63,890 bases of DNA from Methylobrevis pamukkalensis (lineage in GTDB: Bacteria; Pseudomonadota; Alphaproteobacteria; Rhizobiales; Pleomorphomonadaceae). This document shows positions 31,108-42,312 of this stretch, in pieces (position 1 is the first letter of the stretch; each line of letters opens with the position of its first letter). Below the pieces are notes generated by a model. It ran no database searches and had not been told where the DNA came from. It saw only the letters and a program-made list of their open reading frames with translations. The stretch is from assembly GCF_001720135.1 (NCBI RefSeq), contig NZ_MCRJ01000004.1, positions 1 through 63,890 on the forward strand, in the 5' to 3' direction. The translations under genes were made by a program, and so were the position numbers.

Positions 31108-32659
31108 ATGGCCGACATCCGCGCCCTTGATCGGGCCCTCGACCGGGCCCCAGACCGGGCGATCGTGGTCGGCGGCGGGGTCGCGGGCCTTGCCACGGCG
31201 CTCGCGCTCGCCCCCTTCCCCGTCCTCCTCCTCTGCGGCAGCCGCGGCGCGCGGGCACCGCCACCGCGCTCGCCCAGGGCGGGCTTGCCGCCGCGATCGG
31301 CGACGGCGACGCCCCGGCGCTCCACGCCGACGACACCGTCGCGCCGGCGCCGGCCTCACCGATCCTGCGATCGCCCGGCTCGTGGCCGAGGGCGCGCCGC
31401 GGGCGATCGACGATCTCGTCCGGCTCGGCACGCCGTTCGACCGCGACGGCGCCGGCCGCCTCGCGCTCGGCCTCGAGGCCGCCCATGGCCGCCCGCCGCA
31501 TCGTCCATGCCGCCGGCGACGCCACCGGCGCAGCCGTGCTGGCGGCGCTTGCCAACGCCGTGGCCGCGACCCCGTCGATCGAGGTCCGCGAGGGCCTGCT
31601 GGTCGCCGGCCTGGTCGAGGCCGGCGGGCGGATCGCCGGGGTCCGGCTCGCCGACGGCACCGTGCTGTCCGCCCGGGCCGTGGTGCTCGCCACCGGCGGC
31701 ATCGGCGGGCTCTACCGCTCGGCGACCAGCCCGCGCGGCGCCACCGGCCGCGGCCTTGCCATGGCGGCGCGGGCCGGGGCGGTGCTGCGCGACATGGAGT
31801 TCGTCCAGTTCCACCCGACCGCGATCGCGGTGGCCGGCGACCCGATGCCGCTCGCCACCGAAGCCCTGCGCGGCGCCGGGGCGATCCTCGTCGACGAGTC
31901 CGGCCGGCGGTTCATGGCCGACGTGCCGGGCGCGGAACTGGCCCCGCGCGACACCGTCGCCCGGGCGATCCACGCCGAGATCGGCGCCGGACGCCGGGTG
32001 TACCTCGACGCGCGGGCAAGCGTCGGCGCGGCCTTTCCGAGGCGCTTTCCGACCGTCGACCGCCTGTGCCGGGCCGCCGGCCTCGATCCGGTCAACGCCC
32101 CGATCCCGGTGCGCCCGGCCGCCCACTATCACATGGGCGGCGTGAAGGTGGACGGCAGCGGCCGGTCGAGCCTTGCCGGCCTCTATGCCGTCGGCGAGGT
32201 CGCGTCGACCGGGCTGCACGGCGCCAATCGGCTCGCCAGCAACTCGCTGATCGAGGGCCTCGTCTTTGCCCGGGCAATCGCCGAGGCGATCCTCGGCGAC
32301 AGCGCGCCATCGCTCCGGCCGCGCACGGCCGCGATCGCGGAAGGCCGCGACATCGACGCCGGATTCGACCTGCGCGCGCTGATGGCGCCCGCGCCGGGGT
32401 GATCCGCGACGCGGCCGGCCTCGCGCAGGCGATCGACCGGCTCGCGCCGCTGGCCGCCGGCTCCGGCGCGCTGGCCGACGGGGCGCTGGTCGCGCTGTTC
32501 GTCGCCGTCGGCGCCCTCCTTCGCGAGGAAAGCCGCGGCGGCCATTTCCGCGCCGATCATCCGCAGGCGGCGGCGCTGGCCGTCCACGGCGAGCTCACCG
32601 CCGACCGCCTGTTCGACCTTGCCGGGCAGACGCCCGCCCCGCGAAGGAACCTTGCGTGA
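31108..32659 (+). CDS. nadB: L-aspartate oxidase, four frame breaks
   Basis: FAD enzyme making iminoaspartate for NadA; about 518 residues when repaired. The N-terminus has AIVVGGGVAGLATALAL. Middle blocks are TATALAQGGLAAAIGDGD, LTDPAIARLVAEG, GRVHAAGD-like RIVHAAGDATGA, LATGGIGGLYRSATSP and FVQFHPTAIAV; then HYHMGGVKVD, GLHGANRLASNSLIEGL and a C-terminal helical part ending in RNLA. Breaks near 31251-31256, 31341-31345, 31491-31497 (this one needs one base removed or two added) and 32391-32394. Sandwiched between intact nadA and nadC, with the stop overlapping the nadC GTG. Four breaks make this the most damaged gene; error is likelier than decay, because nadA and nadC would be useless without it. 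Confidence 0.85.
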
Positions 32660-33516
32660 CCACCACCGAGCTTCACCGCCTGCCCGCTCTCCTCGTCGAG
32701 CCGATCGTCCGTGCCGCCCTGCTGGAGGACCTCGGCCGGGCCGGGGACATCACCACCAACGCCGTGGTGCCGGCCAGTGCGCGGCTGTCGGTGGTCGCCG
32801 CCACGCGGCGGCCCGGGGTGGTGGCCGGCGTCGATGTCGCGGCGCTGGCCTTCCGGCTCGTCGATCCGGGGTTGACGATCGAGGTGCTGAAGCCCGACGG
32901 CACGGCGGTGATGCCGGGCGATGCGGTGCTCGCCGTGTCCGGTCCGGCGCGGCCGATCCTCACCGCCGAGCGGGTGGCGCTCAACTTCCTCTGCCGCCTG
33001 TCGGGGGTGGCCACGGCCACCGCCGGCCTCGTTGCCGCCGCGCAAGGCAACGGTCATGCCCGGATCACCTGCACGCGCAAGACGACGCCAGGCCTCCGGG
33101 CGCTGGAAAAATACGCCGTGCTGGCCGGCGGCGGGTCGAGCCATCGCTACGGCCTCGACGATGCGATCCTGATCAAGGACAACCACATCGCCGCGGCCGG
33201 CGGCATCCGCCCGGCGCTGGAGGCGGCGCGCGCCGCAGTCGGCCATCTGGTCAAGATCGAGGTGGAGGTCGACACGCTCGCCCAGCTCGAAGAGGCGCTC
33301 GCCATCGGCATGGACGCGGTGCTGCTCGACAACATGCCGCCCGAGATGCTGACGGCGGCCGTCGCCATGGTGGCGGGCCGGGCGATCACCGAGGCCTCCG
33401 GCACCGTGACGCTGGCCAGTGTGCCGGCGATTGCCGCCGCCGGCGTCGACGTCATCTCCTGCGGCTGGCTGACCCACAGCGCGCCGATCCTGGACTTCGG
33501 CCTCGACGCGGTGTGA
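32656..33516 (+). CDS. nadC: Nicotinate-nucleotide pyrophosphorylase (carboxylating)
   Basis: Quinolinate phosphoribosyltransferase, last step of the nadABC unit, forming nicotinate mononucleotide. 286 residues, complete. Seen are EDLGRAGDITTNAV, ERVALNFLCRLSG, TRKTTPGLRALEKYAVLAGGG, the substrate-site HRYGLDDAILIKDNH, and the phosphate-binding C-terminus (ASGTVTLASV). The start is a GTG at 32656 overlapping the nadB stop (GTGA), so translation is coupled. Confidence 0.96.
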   Translation: MTTTELHRLPALLVEPIVRAALLEDLGRAGDITTNAVVPASARLSVVAATRRPGVVAGVDVAALAFRLVDPGLTIEVLKPDGTAVMPGDAVLAVSGPARPILTAERVALNFLCRLSGVATATAGLVAAAQGNGHARITCTRKTTPGLRALEKYAVLAGGGSSHRYGLDDAILIKDNHIAAAGGIRPALEAARAAVGHLVKIEVEVDTLAQLEEALAIGMDAVLLDNMPPEMLTAAVAMVAGRAITEASGTVTLASVPAIAAAGVDVISCGWLTHSAPILDFGLDAV

Positions 33517-33865
33517 GAGCGGGGATTTTGCTGGCGCGGCGGGTGGAATTGCGCAGGCCGCGCGGAATGCGGAAGGGCGGACTCGCCCCCCCTCGCCTCC
33601 GTCATCCCCGCGTCAAGCGGGGACCCATCGAGCGGCAAGGAAAACGGTGCGGTGGCAGCTGAAGCCAAGCTTCGACCCCCCGCCCGTGATCCCATCCGAC
33701 CATCCGCCCGGAGAGGGATGGATCCCCGCTTGACGCGGGGATGACGGAGGCGAGAGGGGAGCAGGGATGACAATCGAGAGGTGGGAGCCGGGTAAAGACC
33801 ACCGCCCGCTCTCCGCCCCTCGCCTCTGTCGTCCCCGCGCCACATGTTCTCTCAGCCCACCATCC
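33517..33865. other. Convergent intergenic region holding a structured repeat
   Basis: 349 bp between convergent nadC and the binding-protein gene. It contains the second family A repeat (33601-33745) and no credible coding sequence. Short open frames here arise from the repeat. Confidence 0.5.
33601..33745 (-). repeat. Family A intergenic palindromic repeat, copy 2
   Basis: 145 bp, opposite in orientation to the copy at 11203-11343. Ends GTCATCCCCGCGTCAAGCGG and its inverted partner are nearly perfect; internal blocks such as GGGCGGATGG and CGTTTTCC also match copy 1. It lies between convergent genes, like copy 1. Confidence 0.85.
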
Positions 33866-34870
33866 TCACTCGATCGCCGCCTTCACCTTGTCCGCCACCT
33901 CCGGCGAGACCCAGGCCGTCCACACGTCCGGACTGGACTTCAGAAAATGCTTGGCCGCGGTCTCGCCGGTGGCCTGGTTGTCGGTCATCCAGGCGAGAAG
34001 CCTGTTGACGGTGGCGTTGTCCCAGGAGCGGCGGGTGAGGTAATCGTAGGCCGGGCCGCCGGCGTCGCGGAAGCGCTGCGTCACCACGGTGCGCACGTCG
34101 GAGGTGACCCAGGCGTTGGGCTTGGGGTCGGCGCAGCCGATCACCGTGGTGCAGCGGTCCCATTCGGCCTTGTCGAAGGTGACGCCCTCGCCCGGATCAA
34201 GCCGCACCATCTCGTATTTGCCGAGGATGGCGGTCGGCGACCAGTAATAGCCGAGCCAGGGTTCCTTGCGCTCGAAGGCGCGGGCAATCGAGCCGTCGAG
34301 ACCGGCGGCCGAGCCGGTGTCGACGAGAACGAAACCCTTGTCCTCGCCGTCATAGGCGCGGAACAGGTTGCCGACGTTGGTCTCGCAGCCCCAGCCGGTC
34401 GGGCAGTTGTAGACCGCACCCTTGCCCGGGTCTTCCGGTGCCGGGAACAGCTCCGGCCGGGCGAGCGCATCGGGGATCGAGCGGATCTCCGGATGGGCCT
34501 CGGCGACATATTTCGGGATCCAGAAGCCCTCGGCCGCGCCGTCCGACAGCGTCGAGACTGCATAGAACAGCCGCCCCTCGGCGACCGCCGTGTCCAGCGC
34601 CTCGCGGTAGGAGTTGATCCAGCCCTCGGGCGCGACGTCCGGCTCGCCCTTCTCGATCATCGAGGTCAGCGTCGGCTGGGTGTCGCCGACGACGAGTTCC
34701 GCCGCACAGCCATAGCCTTCGGTGAGGATGAGGCTGTCGATCCAGGCCAGCACCTCGGCCGAGGGCCAGTTCATGTTGGCGATCGTCACCCGGCCGCAGT
34801 CGGCGGCGAGCGCGCCGGGCGCGGCGAGCATGGCCGCGGCAACCGCGGCCCCTGCGATGACTGTCTTCAT
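33866..34870 (-). CDS. Glycine betaine/choline-type ABC transporter substrate-binding protein (OpuAC family)
   Basis: 334 residues. Signal peptide MKTVIAGAAVAAAMLAAPGA, then an OpuAC/ProX-type binding fold: RVTIANMNWPSAEVLAW, PEGWINSYREAL, FWIPKYVAEAHPEI, GYYWSPTAILGKYEM and a Trp-rich set that could form the aromatic cage for quaternary amines. No permease or ATPase gene is adjacent, so it is an orphan in this window. Extra cysteines (YNCPTGWGCETN) suggest a disulfide. The ligand is inferred from family. Confidence 0.85.
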   Translation of the reverse strand: MKTVIAGAAVAAAMLAAPGALAADCGRVTIANMNWPSAEVLAWIDSLILTEGYGCAAELVVGDTQPTLTSMIEKGEPDVAPEGWINSYREALDTAVAEGRLFYAVSTLSDGAAEGFWIPKYVAEAHPEIRSIPDALARPELFPAPEDPGKGAVYNCPTGWGCETNVGNLFRAYDGEDKGFVLVDTGSAAGLDGSIARAFERKEPWLGYYWSPTAILGKYEMVRLDPGEGVTFDKAEWDRCTTVIGCADPKPNAWVTSDVRTVVTQRFRDAGGPAYDYLTRRSWDNATVNRLLAWMTDNQATGETAAKHFLKSSPDVWTAWVSPEVADKVKAAIE

Positions 34871-35061
34871 GTCCGATCGTCTCCCAGCTGGATCTCGCCC
34901 CGACCCCGGCTCCGCATCTGGCCGTGGACCCGCCCATGACCTCGCGCCGCGGCACGTGAGCCTCGCATCCCGAGGAACATCGGGCGCGAGCGGGCAACGG
35001 CAAGCCATGGCGCGATGTTCCGGGCCCGAAAACTTTTCGGCCAGCGCCGGGGCGGCGTGCC

Positions 35062-36374
35062 CTATTCCGCCGCGCGGTCCTGATCCGCAGCCCATCCGGC
35101 GCCGTCCGGCCCGGGGCGGGCGCCGCCGAAGGCAAGCTCCGGCTCGGCCGCCTCGCGGCGGCGCAGGTCCGCCTCGCGTTCGGCGACATAGCCGCGGGTG
35201 ATCGGCAGGATGTCGTTGCGCCGCGTCAGCTGGATCTGGAACACCACCACGTCCTCGTAGCGGAAGGCCGCCTCGGAGACGGCGAGGTAGAATTCCCACA
35301 TCCGGCAGAAGCGTTCGTCGTAGAGCGCCTTGGCCTCGTCCCAGGCGGCCATGAAGCGCGTGCGCCAGCCTTGAGCGTCTCGGCGTAGTGCAGGCGCAGG
35401 ATCTCGATGTCGGCGACGGCGAGGCCGGAGCGTTCGATCGCCGGCAGGATCTCCGACAGGGTCGGCAGGTGGCCGCCGGGGAAGATGTATTTCGTGATCC
35501 ACGGATTGGTGAAATCCGGCACGCCGGTGCGGCCGATGGTGTGCAGCAGCATCACCCCGTCCTCGGCGAGCAGCCGGGCGCAGGCCTCGAAATAGGCGTC
35601 GTAGCTGGACGCGCCCACATGCTCGAACATGCCGACCGAGACGATGCGGTCGAAGCGGCCAGTGGTCTGGCGGAAGTCCTCCAGCGCGAAGGTGTCCGGA
35701 TCGACGCCGCGCGCCGTGGCCCTGCGCCGCGCGGTGGCCAGCTGCTCTTCCGACAGGGTGATGCCGCGCATCGGGCCGGCGCCCGCGAAGGTCGCGAGAT
35801 AGAGCAGCATGCCGCCCCAGCCGCAGCCGATGTCGAGCACGCTCATGCCCGGCTCGATCATCAGCTTGGCCGCCACATGCCGCTTCTTGGCAAGCTGGGC
35901 TTCCTCGAGGCTGGCGTCCGGCGTCTCGAAATAGGCGCAGGAATACTGGTGGTCGGCGTCGAGGAACAGATCGTAGAGCCGGCCGTCGAGATCATAGTGA
36001 TGGGCGACGTTGCGCCGGGCCTTGGACACCGGATTGCTGGCGGCCAGCCGGCGGAAGGCGCGGCGCAGCACGGCAAGCGCGCGGCCCGGCATCAGCGCCC
36101 GGTCACCGCCGGTGGTCTCCAGGCAGAGCCGCAAGAGGTCGTCGAGGCTGCCGGCCTCGATCAGCAGCCGTCCGTCCATGTAGAGTTCGCCGAGCTTCAG
36201 CTCCGGGTCGCGGATCAGTTCGCGCACCGCGCCCGCATCGGCGAAGCGGACGGCGACCCGGGGCGAGCCGCCGTCGCCGAAGGTCTGGCGGCGGCCGACC
36301 GCGTCGATGACCTCCAGGGTTCCGGTGCGAATCACGGCGCGCAGCACGCGCCCGAGAAGATGATCGGCGATCAT
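35062..36374 (-). CDS. cfa: Cyclopropane-fatty-acyl-phospholipid synthase, one frameshift
   Basis: SAM-dependent enzyme that adds a methylene bridge to unsaturated membrane fatty acids. About 437 residues. SAM motif VLDIGCGWGGML, then GITLSEEQLATA, SVGMFEHVG and FPGGHLPTL, all diagnostic of the CFA/Mma family. The frame breaks near 35366-35371: LHYAETLKA should continue WRTRFMAAWDEAK, restored by one base (GC[C]TGG). The start at 36374 (MIADHLLGRVL) has a GAGGAAG ribosome site; a longer start at 36413 is less likely. Confidence 0.92.
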
Positions 36375-36566
36375 CGGCACTTCCTCTCGTCTCGCCGCGA
36401 GGGGGATCGGCAACGCCGTCCCGGTCGCAAGGGTCGATCCGGCAGGACCGGTTCCCGGTCAGGATACCTGATTATATCCACCGTGCACGCCCGCAGGCGC
36501 GCCCTCGCGATCGAAGGTTGCCGTCGCACCCGCCATCACCGGACCTCGGCCCCCCGGGGCTCCGGG

Positions 36567-37535
36567 TCAGACCAGCAGTTCGGCGAGATCGCCGTCGACC
36601 ACCAGCCGGTCGACGATGCCGGTCGCGAGCATGGCGCGCACCGGCTCGGCCTTGATCCGCCCGGCGGCGAGCAGCACCACCTCGTGGCTCATCAGGTCGT
36701 CGAGGCTGACGGCGATGGTGCGGTTGTTGAGCTCGGTCGGCACGATCCGGCCCTTGGCATCGAAGAACTTGCCGGTGGAATCGACCACGGCGCCGGCCGC
36801 GGTCACGGAGGCGAATTCCTCGGCGGTGACGAGGCCGCTCGAATGCAGCGTCGAGCCCTCGCGGCATTCGCCGCAGCCGACGAAATAGACGGCCGCCGAG
36901 CGGGCGACCTCCAGCGTCTCGCGGACGATGCGCTGGCTCATGATGACGTCGACGTCGGCCTCGCTGTCGACGAGATAGGGCGCGGCGAGGAAATAGGCCT
37001 CGCCGCCGCAGCTTGCGGCCAGCTGGGTGCAGACGTCGAAGGGATTGGCCTTGGCCGTCCGGGTCAGCGAGCCGACCAGCGACACGTAGCGCACGTCCTT
37101 CTTGCGCACGCCGGACAGCGCCTCGGCCATGCGGGCGATGGTGCGACCAAGGCCGATGCCGATCGTCACCGGCCCGTCGACCTGCAGCTTGCGGGCGAGC
37201 AGCCCGGCCGCGGCGATGCCGACCGCGCGACGCGCGACCTCGGCTTCCGCATCGGTCGGCGCGGCGTCGAGATCGATGCCGAGCTTGGGCGTGACGATGC
37301 ATTCGCGCAGGCCGTAGCCGGCGGTCAGCTTGTCGGCGGCCCGGAGCGTGGCGGTGGTGCCGTGTTCGATGGCGATGCGGACGATGCCGCGCTCGCGCGC
37401 CTCGGCCAGCATCCGCGTCACCCGGAAGCGCGAGATGCCCAGGGCGTTGCCGACCTCTTCCTGACTCTGCCCGCCGACGTAGTAGAGCCAGGCAGTGCGA
37501 ACCAGAAGGTCGTCGTCCTTGGGAATTTCAAGCAT
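36567..37535 (-). CDS. SorC/DeoR-type sugar-responsive transcriptional regulator
   Basis: 322 residues. N-terminal helix-turn-helix (SQEEVGNALGISRFRVTRML, about 24-43) and a C-terminal sugar-phosphate-binding domain of the SorC family (GIGLGRTIARMAEAL, VSLVGSLTR, GIVDRLVVDGDLA). Members repress or activate sugar/polyol operons in response to phosphorylated sugars. No sugar operon adjoins it here, so the target is elsewhere or it is an orphan. It lies 188 bp downstream of pnp, separated by a terminator. Confidence 0.88.
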   Translation of the reverse strand: MLEIPKDDDLLVRTAWLYYVGGQSQEEVGNALGISRFRVTRMLAEARERGIVRIAIEHGTTATLRAADKLTAGYGLRECIVTPKLGIDLDAAPTDAEAEVARRAVGIAAAGLLARKLQVDGPVTIGIGLGRTIARMAEALSGVRKKDVRYVSLVGSLTRTAKANPFDVCTQLAASCGGEAYFLAAPYLVDSEADVDVIMSQRIVRETLEVARSAAVYFVGCGECREGSTLHSSGLVTAEEFASVTAAGAVVDSTGKFFDAKGRIVPTELNNRTIAVSLDDLMSHEVVLLAAGRIKAEPVRAMLATGIVDRLVVDGDLAELLV

Positions 37536-37669
37536 GGGCGGTCGTCCGGAGGAGGGCCTGCATCAGGATGTCGGGATCGTGTTCGCACAATCGGACTTCC
37601 GATGCACGGATGCAACCGTTCCGGATGCGGGATGTCAAGGATTTCACAGCGATCGCGCCGGATCCGACG

Positions 37670-37697
37670 AAAAAGGCCGGGCCATTGCGGCCCGGCC
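37670..37697 (-). terminator. Intrinsic terminator of pnp
   Basis: On the minus strand, stem GGCCGGGCC with its perfect complement and a 5-nt loop is followed by five Ts; it lies 25 bp past the pnp stop. It separates pnp from the downstream SorC regulator gene. Confidence 0.9.
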
Positions 37698-37722
37698 CTT
37701 CCGTGGATCGATGCGCCGGCGA

Positions 37723-39848
<2,126 letters not shown>

Positions 39849-40076
39849 GTAGGTCTGCCTTTCTTGCGCGAAGCGGCAGAGCGCACGTCCCGAACACGCG
39901 GCGACACTCCTGTCGACCGCATCACACCGGGGGCCCATGGCCACGGGCAAGACGGCGGGAGGCTCCTTCGCCCTTGCGGCGGGAAGCGTCCGGCGATCCT
40001 GCCCCATGACCGCGATCGCTCTGCGGCCTCGTTGCACGGTCCGGCCCGTTTCTGCGGGCCGTCCTGCGGGGGTTTC

Positions 40077-40114
40077 AAAAAATCGAAGGGGCGGACTGGC
40101 ATCCGCCCCGTTCG
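40077..40114 (-). terminator. Intrinsic terminator between rpsO and pnp
   Basis: On the minus strand a 13-bp perfect stem (TCGAAGGGGCGGA and complement) with a 6-nt loop is followed by six Ts; it begins 10 bp after the rpsO stop. In other bacteria a similar attenuator lies between rpsO and pnp and sets their ratio. Confidence 0.93.
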
Positions 40115-40124
40115 AAGGTATCGG

Positions 40125-40393
40125 TCAGCGGCGAAGGCCGAGACGACCGATCAGGTCCTGATAGCGGCCGGCATCCGACCGCTTGAGATAATCGAGGAGC
40201 TGACGGCGCTGGCTGACCAGCTTCAGGAGCCGCGGCGTGAGTGGTTGTCCTTGCCGTGGGTCTTGAAGTGGCCGGTGAGGTTGGAGATGCGCTCCGACAG
40301 GATCGCAACCTGAACTTCCGGCGAGCCGGTGTCGTTCGGCTTGGTCGCATATTCGAGAATCAGCGCGGACTTGCGCTCGGGCGTAATCGACAT
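40125..40393 (-). CDS. rpsO: 30S ribosomal protein S15, one frameshift
   Basis: 89 residues when repaired. The N-terminal part [18 protein letters not shown] continues to GKDNHSRRG, and the C-terminal part [19 protein letters not shown] to IGRLGLRR lies in another frame. The break is near 40228-40232: one C is missing in GGC[C]TCCTG. S15 is an essential or near-essential protein, so this is a strong sign of sequence error rather than loss. Located between truB and pnp in the usual order. Confidence 0.95.
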
Positions 40394-40421
40394 CGGGCAT
40401 TCCTTTCCGTGGCGGCGCGGA

Positions 40422-41351
40422 TCAGGTCCGCGCCAGGTTGAACACGCGCTTCGGGGAGAATGCGCCACGGTCGATGTCACCGAGGGCCACCAACTGGCCC
40501 CGGCACACGGCATAAGCCGGTCCATCGAACGTGGGAGCATCCCGTCCGCGCAGCAGAACCGGCTGACCATTCCGCAGCCTGTTCGCGTCCGCTTCGCTCA
40601 TGGCCAGCGCCGGGATGTCGTCCAGCGCGGTCTCGACGGGGCGGATAAGTCTTGCAAGGTCGTCCTCGCGGGCGGGACTATGCCGCAAGGCCTCCAGCAT
40701 TTCCAGCGAAATCATGTCGTCCTCGCCGAAGGGGCCGACGGCGAGGCGGCGCAGTTCGATGACATGGCCGCGGCAGCCGAGCTGGCGGCCCATGTCGCGG
40801 GCGAGCGAGCGGACATAGGTGCCCTTGCCGCATTCGGCCTCGAAGATCGCGGTGTCGGTGTCGGGACAGTCGACGAGATCGAGCGCATGGATCTCGATCG
40901 GACGGGCCTCGAGCTCCACCTCCTCCCCGGCGCGGGCGAGATCATAGGCGCGCTCGCCGTCGACCTTGATCGCCGAGAAGGCCGGCGGCACCTGCATGAT
41001 CACGCCCTCGTAGTCGTCGAGCACGGCGTTGATCTCGTCCGGGGTCGGGCGGACGTCGGCGGTCGCGACCACCGGGCCCTCGGCGTCGTCGGTGGTCGTC
41101 TCCGCGCCCCAGCGCACGGTGAAGCGGTAGACCTTGGCCCCGTCCATGACGAAGGGCACGGTCTTGGTCGCCTCGCCCAGCGCGATCGGCAGCATGCCGG
41201 AGGCGAGCGGGTCGAGGGTGCCGGCGTGGCCGGCCTTGGAGGTGCCGACGAGGCGCTTGACCGCGCCGACGGCCTGGGTGGAGGTCATGCCGAACGGCTT
41301 GTCGAGCACGACCCAGCCGTGCACGTCGTTCTTCTTGGGTTTTTTCGCCAT
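40422..41351 (-). CDS. truB: tRNA pseudouridine-55 synthase
   Basis: 309 residues. Makes pseudouridine 55 in tRNA. Motifs: [17 protein letters not shown], the catalytic-Asp block [16 protein letters not shown] (Asp47), and later [10 protein letters not shown] and [15 protein letters not shown]; the C-terminal PUA-like part ends RVFNLART. The start at 41351 ([12 protein letters not shown]) was preferred to an upstream ATG at 41411. Normally it directly follows rbfA; here rbfA is 20 kb upstream and the 160-bp gap to the transporter gene must hold any truB promoter. Confidence 0.95.
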   Translation of the reverse strand: MAKKPKKNDVHGWVVLDKPFGMTSTQAVGAVKRLVGTSKAGHAGTLDPLASGMLPIALGEATKTVPFVMDGAKVYRFTVRWGAETTTDDAEGPVVATADVRPTPDEINAVLDDYEGVIMQVPPAFSAIKVDGERAYDLARAGEEVELEARPIEIHALDLVDCPDTDTAIFEAECGKGTYVRSLARDMGRQLGCRGHVIELRRLAVGPFGEDDMISLEMLEALRHSPAREDDLARLIRPVETALDDIPALAMSEADANRLRNGQPVLLRGRDAPTFDGPAYAVCRGQLVALGDIDRGAFSPKRVFNLART

Positions 41352-41475
41352 GGGGTCTTCGTCGTTCCGCGGCGGCGGGGATTCGGACCCGGCCGCTGCG
41401 CGCCATTTCATCAGGCTCGCGTCCTACAGAGGAACGCCGCTGCGCGCAACGAGGAATGTGGCGGGCGCCCGTCCG

Positions 41476-41502
41476 CAAGGCCGGGCCGAAACCCGGGCCT
41501 TG
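41476..41502 (-). terminator. Hairpin after the ABC transporter operon
   Basis: Stem CAAGGCC plus GGG with one bulged base, loop of 6 nt, starting 11 bp past the stop of the last transporter gene. No T-run follows, so terminator function is tentative. It marks the truB-side edge of the inserted gene block. Confidence 0.45.
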
Positions 41503-41512
41503 GGGGCCCGCC

Positions 41513-42244
41513 TCACACCCCGAGGAACAGTTCGCGGAAATTCTCCGCGCCGAGCAGGTCGCGGGCGGCGCAGGACATGCGGACGGTGCCGCCGTCCAGC
41601 ACGTAGACCCAGTCGGCGAGCGCGAGGATCTGCTGCGGATTTTCCTCCACCACCCAGATCACCGTGGTGCCGGCGTCGTTGATCGCCTTGATGCCCTCGG
41701 CGACCTCCGTGGTCATGTGCGGCGACAGGCCGGAGGTCGGCTCGTCGAGGATGATCAGCTTCGGGTTGGAAATCAGCGCCGAGCCGATCGCCAGCATCTG
41801 CCGCTCGCCGCCAGACAGCGAGGCACCCTTCTGGCTGCGGCGCTGCCGGAGCCGCGGAAAGCGGGCGTAGATCGCCTCGATCGCCGCGCCGGCGGCGCCG
41901 CGAGGCAGGAGATTGCAGCTGAGTTCGAGATTTTCCTCGACGCTGAGCGCGCCGAACACGTTGCGGGTCTGCGGCACGTAGCCGACGCCGAGCGCGGCGA
42001 TCGCCTGCGGTTCGAGGCCGTCGATCCGGGTGCCCTCGAAGCGGATCTCGCCGCCCATCACCTCGACGAGCCGCATGATCGCCTTGGTCAGCGTGGACTT
42101 GCCCGCGCCGTTCGGCCCGATGATCGCCACCATCGCGCCGGCGGCGACGTCGAGGCTGAGGCCGTGCAGCACCGGTAGCCGGCCATATCCGGCGACGAGG
42201 TCGCGGACCACGAGCTGTGCGGGGGCGCCGTTGTTGTCTGTCAT
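41513..42244 (-). CDS. Branched-chain-amino-acid-type ABC transporter ATPase (LivF-like)
   Basis: 243 residues from the ATG at 42244 (MTDNNGAPAQLVVRDL). Walker A GPNGAGKST, signature LSGGERQML, Walker B LIILDEPTSGLSP and a His-switch replacement region near WVVEENPQ are present. Short LivF type without the LivG insert. Last gene of the five-gene importer; the ligand is probably the substrate of the neighbouring catabolic genes rather than an amino acid, by context. Confidence 0.92.
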   Translation of the reverse strand: MTDNNGAPAQLVVRDLVAGYGRLPVLHGLSLDVAAGAMVAIIGPNGAGKSTLTKAIMRLVEVMGGEIRFEGTRIDGLEPQAIAALGVGYVPQTRNVFGALSVEENLELSCNLLPRGAAGAAIEAIYARFPRLRQRRSQKGASLSGGERQMLAIGSALISNPKLIILDEPTSGLSPHMTTEVAEGIKAINDAGTTVIWVVEENPQQILALADWVYVLDGGTVRMSCAARDLLGAENFRELFLGV

Positions 42245-42312
42245 GATGTGTCCACCTGTCCGGTGCGGGCGGGGGGAGAGCCCCCGCCCGGTCGCGCGGA
42301 TGAGGCCCGGCC

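Noticed and set aside
40125-40393. Programmed frameshift in rpsO (and other genes)
   Set aside because: No slippery heptamer with a downstream structure is evident, and the same type of one-base loss occurs in many unrelated housekeeping genes, which points to sequence error.
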